A stretch of 64,000 bases of DNA from Sophora flavescens. Lineage: Eukaryota > Streptophyta > Magnoliopsida > Fabales > Fabaceae. The translations under genes and the position numbers were made by a program. Below the pieces are notes generated by a model. That model was given only the letters and a program-made list of their open reading frames with translations, ran no database searches and was not told where the DNA came from. The stretch covers positions 1 through 64,000 of the forward strand of contig JAUPTC010000145.1 in assembly GCA_030762895.1 (NCBI GenBank), in the 5' to 3' direction. Shown here piece after piece: positions 24,371 to 36,285 of the stretch; position 1 is the first letter of the stretch, and every line of letters starts with the position of its first letter.

Positions 24371-25448
24371 ATGTGGGCATGCGCCACTTTTGAGAGATTA
24401 AGTGGAAGGGAGGTGACTTTTCTAAGGATTTAAGTGCAATTAACTCAAAGGGACCATTTTGCATAGATTCCAAAAGTATAAGGACTATTTTGTAAATTGT
24501 CAATAGATTGAAATGATGACCATGTGCCACATTAAATATGGTCTCATCTTGATTTATCTTGGCTGATTTTTCATGAGATATTTTGAGAAGAACCTAGAAT
24601 GTTGGAGAAAACTTGAGAACTCAGTAGAATGTAGTAGAATCTTGGAGAATATGTGAGAACATGGTAGAAAATTCTAGAATAATATTGGCTCGTCCAAGAT
24701 GAGGGCACCCCCTTCTCCTCCATGGGCTTGCGCATGGGCCTTAAAATTTTGGGCTTGGATTCATTTTTGTGGGGGCCACCAAAAGGCTTAAGACATAATC
24801 ATAAGCTAGGAATTTATATGACTTCAAATGGGCTTCATGAAATTAAATTCATAGACAAGGAATTTGGGCCTCAAAGCCACGGTCCATTTTCTCGCCCAAT
24901 TCACTTAGAAAACATAGGAACTAACTTAGGGACCAAAGTGTAATTAATAGAAAGTTCAAGGACTAAAGTGCAAAATCCATAAATTGCCACTTTAACCTTG
25001 TAGAATCCTCTAGACTCAAAAGTGTGATTCATACCCATGAATCATCTCAAAAGTCTAAAATAACCTCTTTATCCGCTCCTGAAACTCCGAAATCCACTCG
25101 TCGTTCACCCGACTCACATTCCGCCCAGTAAAACGTATTCGATTTCATTTTTTTGTGAAATAATCATAAAAATACAGAATTGTAGGAAATAAAATAAAAA
25201 ACTTAAGTCTTTCGTTCATGAATTAAAATTAGGTCTTTTGAGCAGTATAATTATACTGTCAATGAAATTCGCGGGCCGGGATTCGCCCGTCGTTTCAACC
25301 TAAATTTTAATCGTAGCTTCCTACATTCAAGTAGGATTGAGTGATGAACTCCGTTTATTTAAAATAATTTTCTAATACTCATATAAATATATACAAATAA
25401 TCGTCCGCATTTCGATTATTATGAAACAGTGAAAATCGGGGTGTTACA

Positions 25449-25788
25449 TTACTACCCCACTTAAAAAAATTTCGTCCTCGAAATTTCGAGACTCGAAACT
25501 AAACAGAATTTTGTAATCTTGTCTTAACCTTAAGATTTTACATTGCCCTTCACATCACTTCATTCCTCTTATTCCATATTCCATAACACAATTAATTCTT
25601 ATGTCATTTCTACATATCCGTACTATCCTCAAAATTTTATCAGAGTCTATCACACTCGAAAAACAAAATCAAAACTTACTCACTTCTCTTATCAACATGG
25701 TTCCACCAGATACCTTATTCCAATCATCAAATTCTGAATATTATCATTAATACTAACAATGTCTTCACATCACCACGCATCAACTCCC
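25449..25788 (-). mobile_element. Internal domain of the LTR chain, purine-tract side
   Basis: Directly inside LTR1 the minus strand reads 'CGAGGACGAAATTTTTTTAAG' type purine-rich sequence (25452-25490), the polypurine tract seen before TGTAACACCC LTRs. The segment is interrupted at 25789 by another LTR element and resumes at 34567. Together the internal domain is only about 0.73 kb and encodes nothing. Confidence 0.7.
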
Positions 25789-26429
25789 TGAGACACCTCG
25801 ATGTGCCCCATCGTATTGTTACATTAAAACCTTAATATTTATTTACTTAATCTCTCGCTTATCGTTGAAAATACGTAAAAATTAAAACTTAATTAATAAT
25901 TATATAACTTATGCAGATATAAAACATACCAAAACTATATTACATAAATACACACCTGTTTATTTATTACATTACCAAAACGCTGTTGAGGGTATCCTCT
26001 CAGTAGGATCCCTCACAGGCATAAACTTCACTACAGACATACTTAGCGGAATTATGAATACTCCTTAGACACACTGGGCATACTGTCTATACTCTAATCG
26101 CCATGAATCACAGCTCGACCTCCAGCATCTGGTTCGTAAGGAGTTCCATCTAACCCCTCAGCAATTGGTTCCTCCATCGGGTCTTCTTGTACGATCACAT
26201 CAGGAATAAAACACAACACACAAAAAGATATAGGGAATAAGAAACAGTTCTATCATCAAAAAGCGGAAAAGAATAATAGTAAATTATCGTTAATTGTCGC
26301 AGAACCACGCATCACTCAAAATCAACAATCATCCTCAATTAACTATATCATCCTCTACCCTCAGTCCATGCAACTAAAACTTTATACTGATGTGGCAATC
26401 TTCACTCCTGTCACATTAGTCAGTAGTCC

Positions 26430-26690
26430 AGAACGGTCCAGTACCAATAACTTTCGAATGCATCAAAGACTAAACAAGTATTAGTCAAAAATGGTCCAGT
26501 GCCAATAACATACGAAATCGTCAAGGAGTATCAATCCGAGCGGTCCGTGCCAAGAACATACGAACTTCGTCAAGGAACATCCTTCTATAGCGGTCGAGTG
26601 CCAAAAACATACGAACTTCGTCAAGGAATATCCTTCCATAACGGTCCAGTGCCAAGAACATGCGAACTTCGTCAAGAACTAAAGAGTATT
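26430..26690. repeat. ~50-base tandem array in LTRa
   Basis: About five imperfect units share 'cggtccagtgccaagaacat' followed by 'acgaacttcgtcaagg' and 'tatccttccata'. The matching array in LTRb is at 31420-31670. An 89-codon ORF runs through it on + but is simply the repeat being open in one frame. Confidence 0.75.
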
Positions 26691-28465
26691 ACGGTAGTCT
26701 ACCTCGGCATCCAAATCTGTAGGGCACTCACCCGCAATATCCAATATCCCCAAAATAGGATATCCTGACCTCGTGTGTTCCACTCACATGGCTGTGACTA
26801 ACAATACCTCGATAAATGAATCTCCCTAAATTACATCAATAACAACCTAGTGCTTCAACCTTCCATCAAAGTCTCAACACATTTTTCCTCATAGATAAAA
26901 CCACTTAATTAGGATAGGCACCTCTAAATCACCTTTATTCTCTCACCCAAACAATTATCTCCCAGAACAACACATATCCTTACTTAAAAATCAGCTAAGC
27001 ACAATATTAAAAACCAGGCAGATCATGCATAACACAATATCAGAAAATAATTCAAATACCACACAATATCACATAAGCAATGCAATAATAATAATAAATT
27101 CAATCAACCTCAGATAAGATAAAATCATCCTAACGTCGATAAACCTACAATCCCCAAATCACCATTGGTTTTACAGAAAAGGTTTCCAATATGATTTTGG
27201 TCTTGTCGATTACTCAACTACTAGTAGGGTTTAGGTCGCCCTACACAATTATCATATAATCTACTACTTATCGATTCCGACGATAGGTTGATTCTTTTCC
27301 CCCCCGAGCTAGCACGAAATCTCGAACTCGACGTTCCTCACTATCACACCACAGCTTAATAGTTTCACCTTGAACCAAACAACATAACTATAATTAATCA
27401 AATAACAACCATCTATGACACTTTAGGGATAGGTTCGGTCAAAACTTAGAAAATAGGTTTAGGGTTATCTTCTTAATGCCATCTTTTGGATCCTAGTTAC
27501 TAGAGTCTTAACTAACATAGATTACTTATTACAAGACTAAAATTTGAAACAAAATCCTCTAACCTTTAGGGTTAGGGTTTGAGCCCATATTAGGAAAATA
27601 GGATAGGAAATTTAGTTGGATTCAAGCTCTTGGATTTAAGCTATATATGCATTATAGAACTTAAGTCAAGTACAAACTTTCAAAACAAACAACAAAACAC
27701 CAAACCCATTTTCCTACCTAGGTTCGGCCCTTAATGGTTAAAAGTGAAGGAAAATGATTTTGATCAGATACTCTTGGATAAATAAAGTAGGGATTATAAC
27801 TAGATCATAGAAATTGGTTTCACATTTTTATGATTTTTCTACAATTTTCTAGAATTAATTGAAGTTCTAGATCTAAGAAATGAAAATTTATGAAAACTTG
27901 ATGATCATGGCTTGATCTTACAAAATAAGTAAAGGATAATACTTAGATGATTAAGGAGAAGAGCTTTTACCACTTGAAGATTGAAGGAATGAAGAAAATG
28001 ATCAACCTTCACTAAGTTAAAAACTGGACAGCTTGAGGGTGTGATGGTATTGTGAGTGTATCTCACAATATACTCATCCAAAAATCACGAACTTTGTCTT
28101 GTTAGAAATATTAGAAGAAAAGGGACAACTTTGATGTTTAAGGTTTCATTTGTTTCGGATCATAACAGGGGTGAAAAGGGCCTTCTTTATGCTGTTTCGT
28201 GGGTTGCTGGGAATTCTGGGCAGTTTCGGTATTTTGAGCCTTTCTCCCAATCCACTTATCCGTTTTTTATGATCTTTAGCTTGTTGGAAAGAAGAGATAA
28301 AGAGAAAAACTTTTATGTTTAGAGTGTTTCGATTTTCAGAAAGGAAGAGGGTCATATTTGTGGTGGGGATTCGGTGTTCTTAGGGTTTTGTAACTTAGTT
28401 GGTGAGGAAGATGAAGAGAATGAAGAAGATGAGTGAAAATGGTGAGGAGGCCACGGTTTGGTGGG

Positions 28466-28471
28466 TATATA
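28466..28471 (-). promoter_or_regulatory. TATA-like box of LTRa
   Basis: gtatatac at this place in LTRa corresponds to the stronger gtatatatag in LTRb (33449-33456). On the minus strand it would drive transcription toward lower coordinates. Confidence 0.35.
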
Positions 28472-29577
28472 CAGGAGTAATCTTATGCCTTTTTTGGTTA
28501 TAAGGAATTGGTTTAATGGGTTTTGTGAATATTAAATTAATATAAGCTTAACCATAGTTAATAATTAACTTAACTAGGGTTACTTTGCTTAACTATAGTT
28601 AATAAATATGTGGCTCACATTTAATGGAGGTGAGACTGATTTTGGGCCACACAAAGTGACTCACCAATGAGTCACCGATCCTATCCGTTAGCGGTTCCAG
28701 AAAATTCCATACGCTGACTCAAGTCGTTTACCCGATTTCGATTTTTGAGAGGAAAATAATGAAACGAAAACAAAATGAAATAGGTATGGTTGAGTATATA
28801 TGGATGCACGAAATTGAGGAGATGTGGGAGGTTTACAACCATGTAAAATGAGTGGTTAAGAGTGCGTAGATGTGTTGCAGTTAATACATGAAAGCTTGGG
28901 GATATTTTGGTCCTTTTCACCTAAAAGTCATGATTACTAGCATTTAATGCTCATAAATGATTGGTGACTCATCCTCCACGAGTCATCATGTATGACTCGT
29001 TGTCCCGATCCCTTGACGGGTCTCTGCAGTTCCTTTTTCGACTCCGTCGGCTCCCCAATTAGGGTTTTACGCCCGTGTAAAAGCGTAATATTTCGTTTTC
29101 GACTGAAAATTTTCAAACTAATCAAACTCGTTGGAAATATGATTTAAATATAAACCATTTCGTTCATGAGTCAAAATTAGGTTTTCTAATCATTAAAATC
29201 TTACTGTCAGTGAAAACACCGATTGTTTTCCGTCCGAACTTTTACCAAAATTCGTCCGAATAAACATAATATTTTATTTCTGATCAGAAATTTGGAAAGT
29301 AGACTTCATCACGGACAAAATATAAAAAATCTAAAAATTTCATTTTTCGGGTCAATGCAGGGTTTTCTGTCAGTATAAAATTATACTGTCAGTTAAAAAA
29401 TGCAGACCGGGCTCCGTCTGAATTTTCAACCCAAAATTTCGCCGTAACCTTCTACCATAAGAGAGACTATGAATATGATTTTAACTTATTTAAAATCACT
29501 TTGTAACTCTCATATTAAAATATAATTAATTATATTTTAACCGGTTAAACAGCGTAATTAAAAATCAGGATGTTACA

Positions 29578-30777
29578 TTACTACCCCTCTTAGAAAAAAA
29601 TTCCGTCCTCAGAATTTCTTAACTCAAACTAGCCATTATCTTGTAATCGTATCTTAATCTAAATATCCCACATTATATTTCTCATCGTTGTTTTTCCCCT
29701 AGGTAGCAGCGGTAACTTCATAACATAATTCATTCTTTTATCATTATATTTATCCTCGGACTTGTCCATCACTATATTCCATTCATTGTTCTTAACCTTT
29801 CCAACATGATCTAACATCCTTAAAGGACATGATCAAAACTTAATTCCTTCCTCTTCTTACTGCTGATCCACTAAAGAATCTTATTTGAACATCTAACAGC
29901 CATAATTAACACCACAATCGAACTACCCTAACTTCCTACTTCATGTATCCAATCACAGTCTTAGTTCCTTAGAATGTATTTCACTATTCTAGATTATATC
30001 AAAATCACACCTTTCAAGTCTCCAAATAAACATCTCAACACTCAGTAAGATAAATTGCAATCAAAAGATCAACACTGTTAGGATTATCTAACTTAACAAA
30101 TTTGAATTTCTCTATTAACCTCAATTTATATCAGAAATCATCTTTTCTGCTCATATTCAACTTAGGTGAAAGCTCATATTCAACTTAGGTGAAATCACTA
30201 TGTACACTTTTGTTTACTCTTCCCAAACTCATACCATCCATCTTAACTACGATCCTTAATCATTGCCCTAGGTTCCATAATGATATTATGCCTCGATCAA
30301 CATTTGACTTATACTAATTGTCTTACTCACTGATATTGATCTTAAGGGTTCACATCCTACCATTCGCAACTATACCTCAATAAAACTCTCATCACTTTCT
30401 TGTCTATCATGCTACTTAGACAAACAAACAAAGTATACCATATATCAAATACATACCTTGTATAAGATCCCGGATTGAGCATTCTGCTCCCCTCACAGTA
30501 AACACTCTTTCAAAGTGGCTCCGAGGTCGACCATCTGCTTGTCTCTTCGCTTGGAACTCCTTTTCCAGCTCCACCTCTCTGAACGCTAGTATACAACATA
30601 TAATGCTACATAAAACTGGTATATATATGTCATATAACTGTTAACTATCACGTCGGGACTCACTACACAACTTCTAACCCTAGTTAAAATCCGCTGTGGA
30701 CTCAACTAGACACGACCAGTAACAACATCCTAGACCTCAAAGTCCGATTAGAATCGAACTGCTCTGATACCACCAAA
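29578..30777 (-). mobile_element. Internal domain of the nested element (1.2 kb, non-coding)
   Basis: Bounded by a purine tract (minus-strand reading GACGGAATTTTTTTCTAAG, then AGGGGTAGTAA, at 29578-29610) and a primer site next to LTRb. Between them I find no gag, protease or pol motif. An adjacent duplication of 'gctcatattcaacttaggtg' sits at 30152-30195. The internal domain is much smaller than an autonomous element needs. Confidence 0.7.
30761..30772 (-). other. Primer binding site, initiator tRNA-Met type
   Basis: The minus strand reads TGGTATCAGAGC five bases from the LTR, the standard plant LTR-element site complementary to the 3' end of initiator tRNA-Met. Confidence 0.85.
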
Positions 30778-33700
30778 TGAGACACCCCGATGTGCCCCAT
30801 CGTATCGTTACATTAAAACCTTAATATTTATTTACTTAATCGCTCTCTTATCGTTGAAAATACGTAAAAATTAAAACTTAATTAATAATTATATAACTTA
30901 TGCAGATATAAAACATACCAAAACTATATTACATAAATACACACCTATTTATTTATTACATTACCAAAACGCTGTTGAGGGTATCCTCTCAGTAGGATCC
31001 CTCACAGGCATAAACTTCACTACAGACATACTTAGCGGAATTATGAATACTCCTTAGACACACTGGGCATACTATCTATACTCTAATCGCCATGAATCAC
31101 AGCTCGATCTCCAAAGATCTGGTTCGTAAGGAGTTCCATCTAACCCCTCAGCAATTGGTTCCTCCATCGGGTCTTCTTGTACGATCACATCAGGAATAAA
31201 ACACAACACACAAAAAGATATAGGGAATAAGAAACAGTTCTATCATCAAAAAGCGGAAAAGAATAATAGTAAATTATACAGTAATTGTCACAGACACGCA
31301 TCACTCAAAATCAACAATCATCCTCAATTAACTATATCATCCTCTACCCTCAGCCCATGCAACTAAAACTTTATACTGATGTGGCCATCTTCACTCCAGT
31401 CACATTAGTCAGTAATCCAGAACGGTCCAGTACCAATAACTTTCGACGCATCAAAGACTAAACAAGTATTAGTCAAAAATGGTCAGTGCCAATAACATAC
31501 GAAATCGTCAAGGAGTATCAATCGAGCGGTCGATGTCAAGAACATACGAACTCGTCAAGGAACATCCTTCCATAACGGTCCAAGTGCAAGAACATACGAA
31601 CTCGTCAAGGAATATCCATCCATAACGGTCCAGTGCCAAGAACATGCGAACTCGTCAAGAACTAAAGAGTATTACGGTAGTCTACCTCGGCATCCAAATC
31701 CGTAGGGCACTCACCCGCAATATCCGATATCCCCAAAATAGGATATCCTGACCTCGTGTGTTCCACTCACATGGCTGTGACTAACAATACCTCGATAAAT
31801 GAATCTCCCTAAATTACATCAATAACAACCTAGTGCCTCAACCTTCCATCAAAGTCTCAACACATTTTTCCTCATAGATAAAACCACTTAATTAGGCTAG
31901 GCACCTCTAAATCACCTTTATTCTCTCACCCAAACAATTATCTCCCGAACAACACATATCCTTACTTAAAAATCAGCTAAGCACAATATTAAAAACCAGG
32001 CAGATCATGCATAACACAATATCAAAATAATTCAAATACCACACAATATCACATAAGCAATGCAATAATAATAATAAATTCAATCAACCTCAGATAAGAT
32101 AAAATCATCCTAACGTCGATAAACCTACAATCCCTAAATCACCATTGGTTTTACAGAAAAGGTTTCCAATATGATTTTGGTCTTGTCGATTACTCAACTA
32201 CTAGTAGGGTTTAGGTCGCCCTACACAATTATCATATAATCTACTACTTATCGATTCCGACGATAGGTTGATTCTTTTCCCCACCTGAGCTAGCACCGAA
32301 ATCTCGAACTCGACGTTCCTCGCTATCACACCACAGCTTAATAGTTTCACCTTGAAGCAGACAACATAACTATAATTAATCAAATAACAACCATCTATGA
32401 CACTTTAGGACTAGGTTCGGCTAAAACTTAGAAAATAGGTTTAGGGTTATCTTCTTAATGCCATCTTTTGGATCCTAGTTACTAGAGTCTTAACTAACAT
32501 AGATTACTTATTACAAGACTAAAATTTGAAACAAAATCCTCTAACCTTTAGGGTTAGGGTTTCGGCCCATATTAGGAAAATAGGCTAGGAAATTTAGTTG
32601 GATTCAAGCTCTTGGATTTAAGCTATATATGTATTATAGAACTTAAGTCAAGTAATAACTTTCAAAACAAACAACAAAACACCAAACCCATTTTCCTACC
32701 TAGGTTCGGCCCTTAATGGTTAAAAGGGAAGGAAAATGATTTTGATCACATGCTCTTGGATAAATAAAGTAGGGATTATAACTAGATCATAGAAATTGGT
32801 TTCACATTTTTTATGATTTTTCTACAATTTTCTAGAATTAATTGAAGTTCTAGATCTAAGAAATGAAAATTTATGAAAACTTGATGATCATGGCTTGATC
32901 TTACAAAATAAGTGAAGGAGAAGACTTAGATGATTAAGGAGAAGAGCTTTTACCTCTTGAAGATTGAAGGAATGAAGAAAATGATCAACCTTCACTAAGT
33001 TAAAAACTGGACAGCTTGAGGGTGTGATGGTATTGTGAGTGTATCTCACAATATACTCATCCAAAAATCACGAACATTGTCTTGTTAAAAAGATTAGAAT
33101 AAAAGGAACAACTTTTGTGTTGAAGGTTTCATTTGTTTCGGATCATAACAGGGGTGAAAAGGGCCTTCTTTTTGCTGTTTCGTGGGTTGCTGGGAATTCT
33201 GGGCAGTTTCGGTATTTTGAGCCTTTCTCCCAATACACATCCGTTTTTGATGATCTTTAGCTTGTTGGAAATAAGAGAGAAAGATAAAAAACTTTTATGT
33301 TGAGAGTGTTTCTATTTTCAGAAAGTAAGAGGGTCATATTTGTGGTGGGGATTCGGTGTTCTTAGGGTTTTGTAACTTAGTTGGTGAGGAAGATGAAGAG
33401 AATGAAGAAGATGAGTGAAAATGGTGAGGGAGGCCACGGTTTGGAGGGTATATATAGGAGTAATCTTATGCCTTGTTTGGTTATAAGGAATTGGTTGAAT
33501 GGGTTTTGTGAATATTAAATTAATATAAGCTTAACCATAGTTAATAATTAACTTAACTAGGGTTACTTTGCTTAACTATAGTTAATAAATATGTGGATCA
33601 CATTTAATGGAGGTGAGACTGATTTTGGGCCACACAAAGTGACTCACCAATGAGTCACCGATCCTATCTGTTAGCGGTTCCCGAAAATTCCGTACGCTGA

Positions 33701-34561
33701 CTCAAGTCGTTTTCCGATTTCGATTTTGAGAGGAAAATAATGAAACGAAAACAAATTGAAATAGGTATGTTTGAGTATATATGGATGCACGAAATTGAGG
33801 AGATGTTGGAGGTTTACAACCATGTAAAATGAGTGGTTAGGAGTGCGTAGATGTGTCTGCTTAATACCCGCGAAAGCTTGGGGGTATTTTGGTCTTTTTC
33901 AACTAAAAGTCATGATTACTAGCATTTAATGCTCATAAATGATTGGTGACTCATCCTCCATGAGTCATCATGTATGACTCGTTGTCCCGATCCCTTGACG
34001 GGTCTCTGCAGTTCGTTTTACGACTCAAGTCGGCTCCCCGATTAGGGTTTTACGCCTGTGTAAAAGCGTAATATTTCGTTTTCGACTGAAAATTTTCAAA
34101 CTAATCAAACTCGTTGGAAATATGATTTAAATATAAACCATTTCGTTCACGAGTCAAAATTAGGTTTTCTGATCATTAAAATCTTACTGTCAGTGAAAAC
34201 ACCGACTTTTTTCTGTCCGAACTTTTACCAAAATTCGTCCGAATAAACATAATATTTTATTTCTGATCAGAAATTTGGAAAGTAGACTTCATCACGGAAA
34301 AAATATAAAAAATATAAAAATTTCATTTTTCGGGTCAATTTAGGGTTTTCTGTCAGTATAAAATTATACTGTTAGTTAAAAAATGCAGACCGGGCTCCGT
34401 CTGAATTTTCAACCCAAAATTTCACCGTAACCTTCTACCATAAGAGAGACTATGAATATGATTTTAACTTATTTAAAATCACTTTGTAACTCTCATATTA
34501 AAATATAATTAATTATATTTTAACTAGGTAAACAAGCGTAATTAAAAATCAGGCTGATACA
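30778..34561 (-). repeat. LTRb (5' LTR) of the nested element
   Basis: Partner of LTRa, nearly the same length (3784 versus 3789 bases). Its outer end reads GCTGATACA where LTRa has GATGTTACA. The ~50-base array is at 31420-31670 and a TATA-like tatatata at 33449-33456. Confidence 0.85.
31420..31670. repeat. ~50-base tandem array in LTRb
   Basis: Same unit and unit number as the array in LTRa (26430-26690), with small indels such as 'gaactcgtc' for 'gaacttcgtc'. Confidence 0.75.
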
Positions 34562-34566
34562 CTCCC

Positions 34567-34961
34567 TACTCAAAATATTTAATCATAGTCTTAGTTCCTG
34601 TCGATTATAATTCACCACTCCAATTCGATATCACCTCACACATCTCATCCTCAAAATAACTTCATTTCATATCTTAATTCAATTAAACCAAAAGGGATTA
34701 TATAGAATAAAATTATCTAACTCTTAGCTTTCGACCTTTTCTATCAACTTAATTTTTCTCAAGAACTTTTCTTTTCCGCTCACATTCAACTTAAGTAAAA
34801 CTACCATAGACACTTTTCGGTAATTCCTTACTCATTTATTAACACATATTACTTCTAAGAAGTAATTCAAACAAAACTTAACTCAGAGAAAACACAACGT
34901 CAACACAACAGACCTATCTCCCAAAGATCCCGAAAGACTCGACCAGCTCTGATACCACTAA
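34567..34961 (-). mobile_element. Internal domain of the LTR chain, primer-site side
   Basis: Continuation of the internal domain interrupted at 25789. It matches 39694-39903 up to a point near 34776 and then runs to the primer site. No coding sequence. Confidence 0.65.
34946..34957 (-). other. Primer binding site, initiator tRNA-Met type
   Basis: The minus strand reads TGGTATCAGAGC followed by TGGTCGAGTC, four bases from LTR2. The same site and following bases occur on the + strand at 47299, showing kinship between the two families. Confidence 0.85.
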
Positions 34962-36139
34962 TGTGACACCCTAAACTCGGGTCATCACATGGTTACCCGT
35001 TTGCGGAAATAAAACTTAATTTGCTGGTTGCTTTCGGAAAATAATGTTTTATCAACGTTCATCTTTTCAAAATATGGTGATAATTTTTTTTTTCCTTTTC
35101 TCCTCATAACCACAACAACGTAATCAAATCACACTTAAATACATAATGTATATAAGTCCTCCAACTATACTGCCTATTATGTTTTCTCACCTAAATCACA
35201 ATCAACTTTATTCTCAAAACATAATACAACATAACAGTACCTAAGCTGGTCGTAACTAACGGACACTACAACCAATAGGAGCAGCACATCATGCCTCGAA
35301 CTAGACAGCCTTCTTCTTCTTGTAGAGATCATACCCCTTGTACAACTCTGATATGTTTGTAAGGGTGAGACGCCAATATATGGATTTACCACCATAACTA
35401 AATGTGCAACACAAAAGAAGGTAAATACACATATACATGTCTATAACAACGTACTCATTCATATTATATCACATCGTTTATCAATGGGTTTCACACCCCA
35501 AACATCAACGTTGGAAACTATGCATGAACACTTCAATACATCATCTAAACATTCATACCTAATCTCATGAGATATCTCCAACCTCGTGATGAGTTGATCA
35601 GACTCGATTGCCACAGGCACACCCATCGCACACTGTCCAACATCGTGGCACAGTGATAACATCGTAGATGGGGTCTCATTGTCCAAACCCCGGGCACAAT
35701 GAAGAACATCGTTGTACGATCTACCCTGACGCCACAAGGTAATCCCTCGTTTGATCATGGCATGTACGCCAAATGCATTTAAGAAAACATTTTGTTCTCA
35801 ACACTTTTCTTTGTGCTATATCTTTATTTGTCAAAGCTCTCAAAAGCTTACAACCCATCATCGTTTTAAACATCTCATGCTCTCAAAAACATCATCGTTT
35901 TAAAACATGGAAGCTCTCAAAAGCTTACGACTTAAAAACATCTTTACAACTTTTATTAACAACACGGGACCTCAAAGTCCTAGTGCTCAATCATGAAGCC
36001 CCTAGACCTTGCAATCGAGTCTTAGGTTCATGGTAATAGAAAACAACTTAAAACATTTTAACTTCTTTAAATAGATACCCGAGTTTACACACAACGAACC
36101 TTAATACCCGGCGTGTCGATTATTAAGTTCCATATCATC

Positions 36140-36285
36140 GTCTTACATCGTTTTTACATCGTTTTACATCGTTTTTACATTTTTTTACATCGTTTTTACA
36201 TCGTTTTATTACATCGTTTTACATCGTTTTTACATCGTTTTACATCTTTTTACATTTTTTTACATCGTTTTACATCGTTTTTGTC
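36140..36285. repeat. 'ttttacatcg' minisatellite in LTR2 (about 13 units)
   Basis: About thirteen 10-11 base units, roughly twice the number in LTR1. A 66-codon ORF reading repeated 'HRFYI' is only the repeat in one frame. Confidence 0.8.

Larger units (their letters stand above)
21116..25448 (-). repeat. LTR1 of the minus-strand LTR chain (3' LTR)
   Basis: Runs from TGTGACACCC at 21116 to 'ggtgttaca' at 25448; on the minus strand it starts TGTAACACCC. It aligns over its full length with 34962-39353. A polypurine tract precedes it on the minus strand, so it is a 3' LTR. The TGTAACACCC start and the purine tract resemble long-LTR Ty3/gypsy chromoviruses of the Tekay/Del type. A TATA-like ctttataaag is at 24361-24370. 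It contains a 51-base tandem duplication absent from LTR2. Confidence 0.75.
25789..29577 (-). repeat. LTRa (3' LTR) of the nested element
   Basis: Starts TGAGACACCTCG and ends GATGTTACA. It aligns closely with 30778-34561, with scattered single-base changes. It holds a tandem array of ~50-base units at 26430-26690 and a TATA-like tatata at 28466-28471. Confidence 0.85.
25789..34561 (-). mobile_element. Nested non-autonomous LTR retrotransposon, minus strand
   Basis: Two 3.8 kb LTRs (25789-29577, 30778-34561) enclose 1.2 kb. The target duplication ctccc is perfect (25784-25788 and 34562-34566), and the unoccupied sequence, with one ctccc, is present at 39689-39693. The primer site (initiator tRNA-Met type, 30761-30772) and the purine tract (29578-29620) place its 5' end on the right. 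No gag or pol motif or long ORF exists in the internal domain. The tract and LTR ends resemble those of the host element, so both belong to one superfamily, probably Tekay/Del-like Ty3/gypsy. Confidence 0.85.

Noticed and set aside
22346..36285. Short regular repeats resembling a CRISPR array
   Set aside because: Units are 10-11 bases without unique spacers, inside LTRs of a plant genome.
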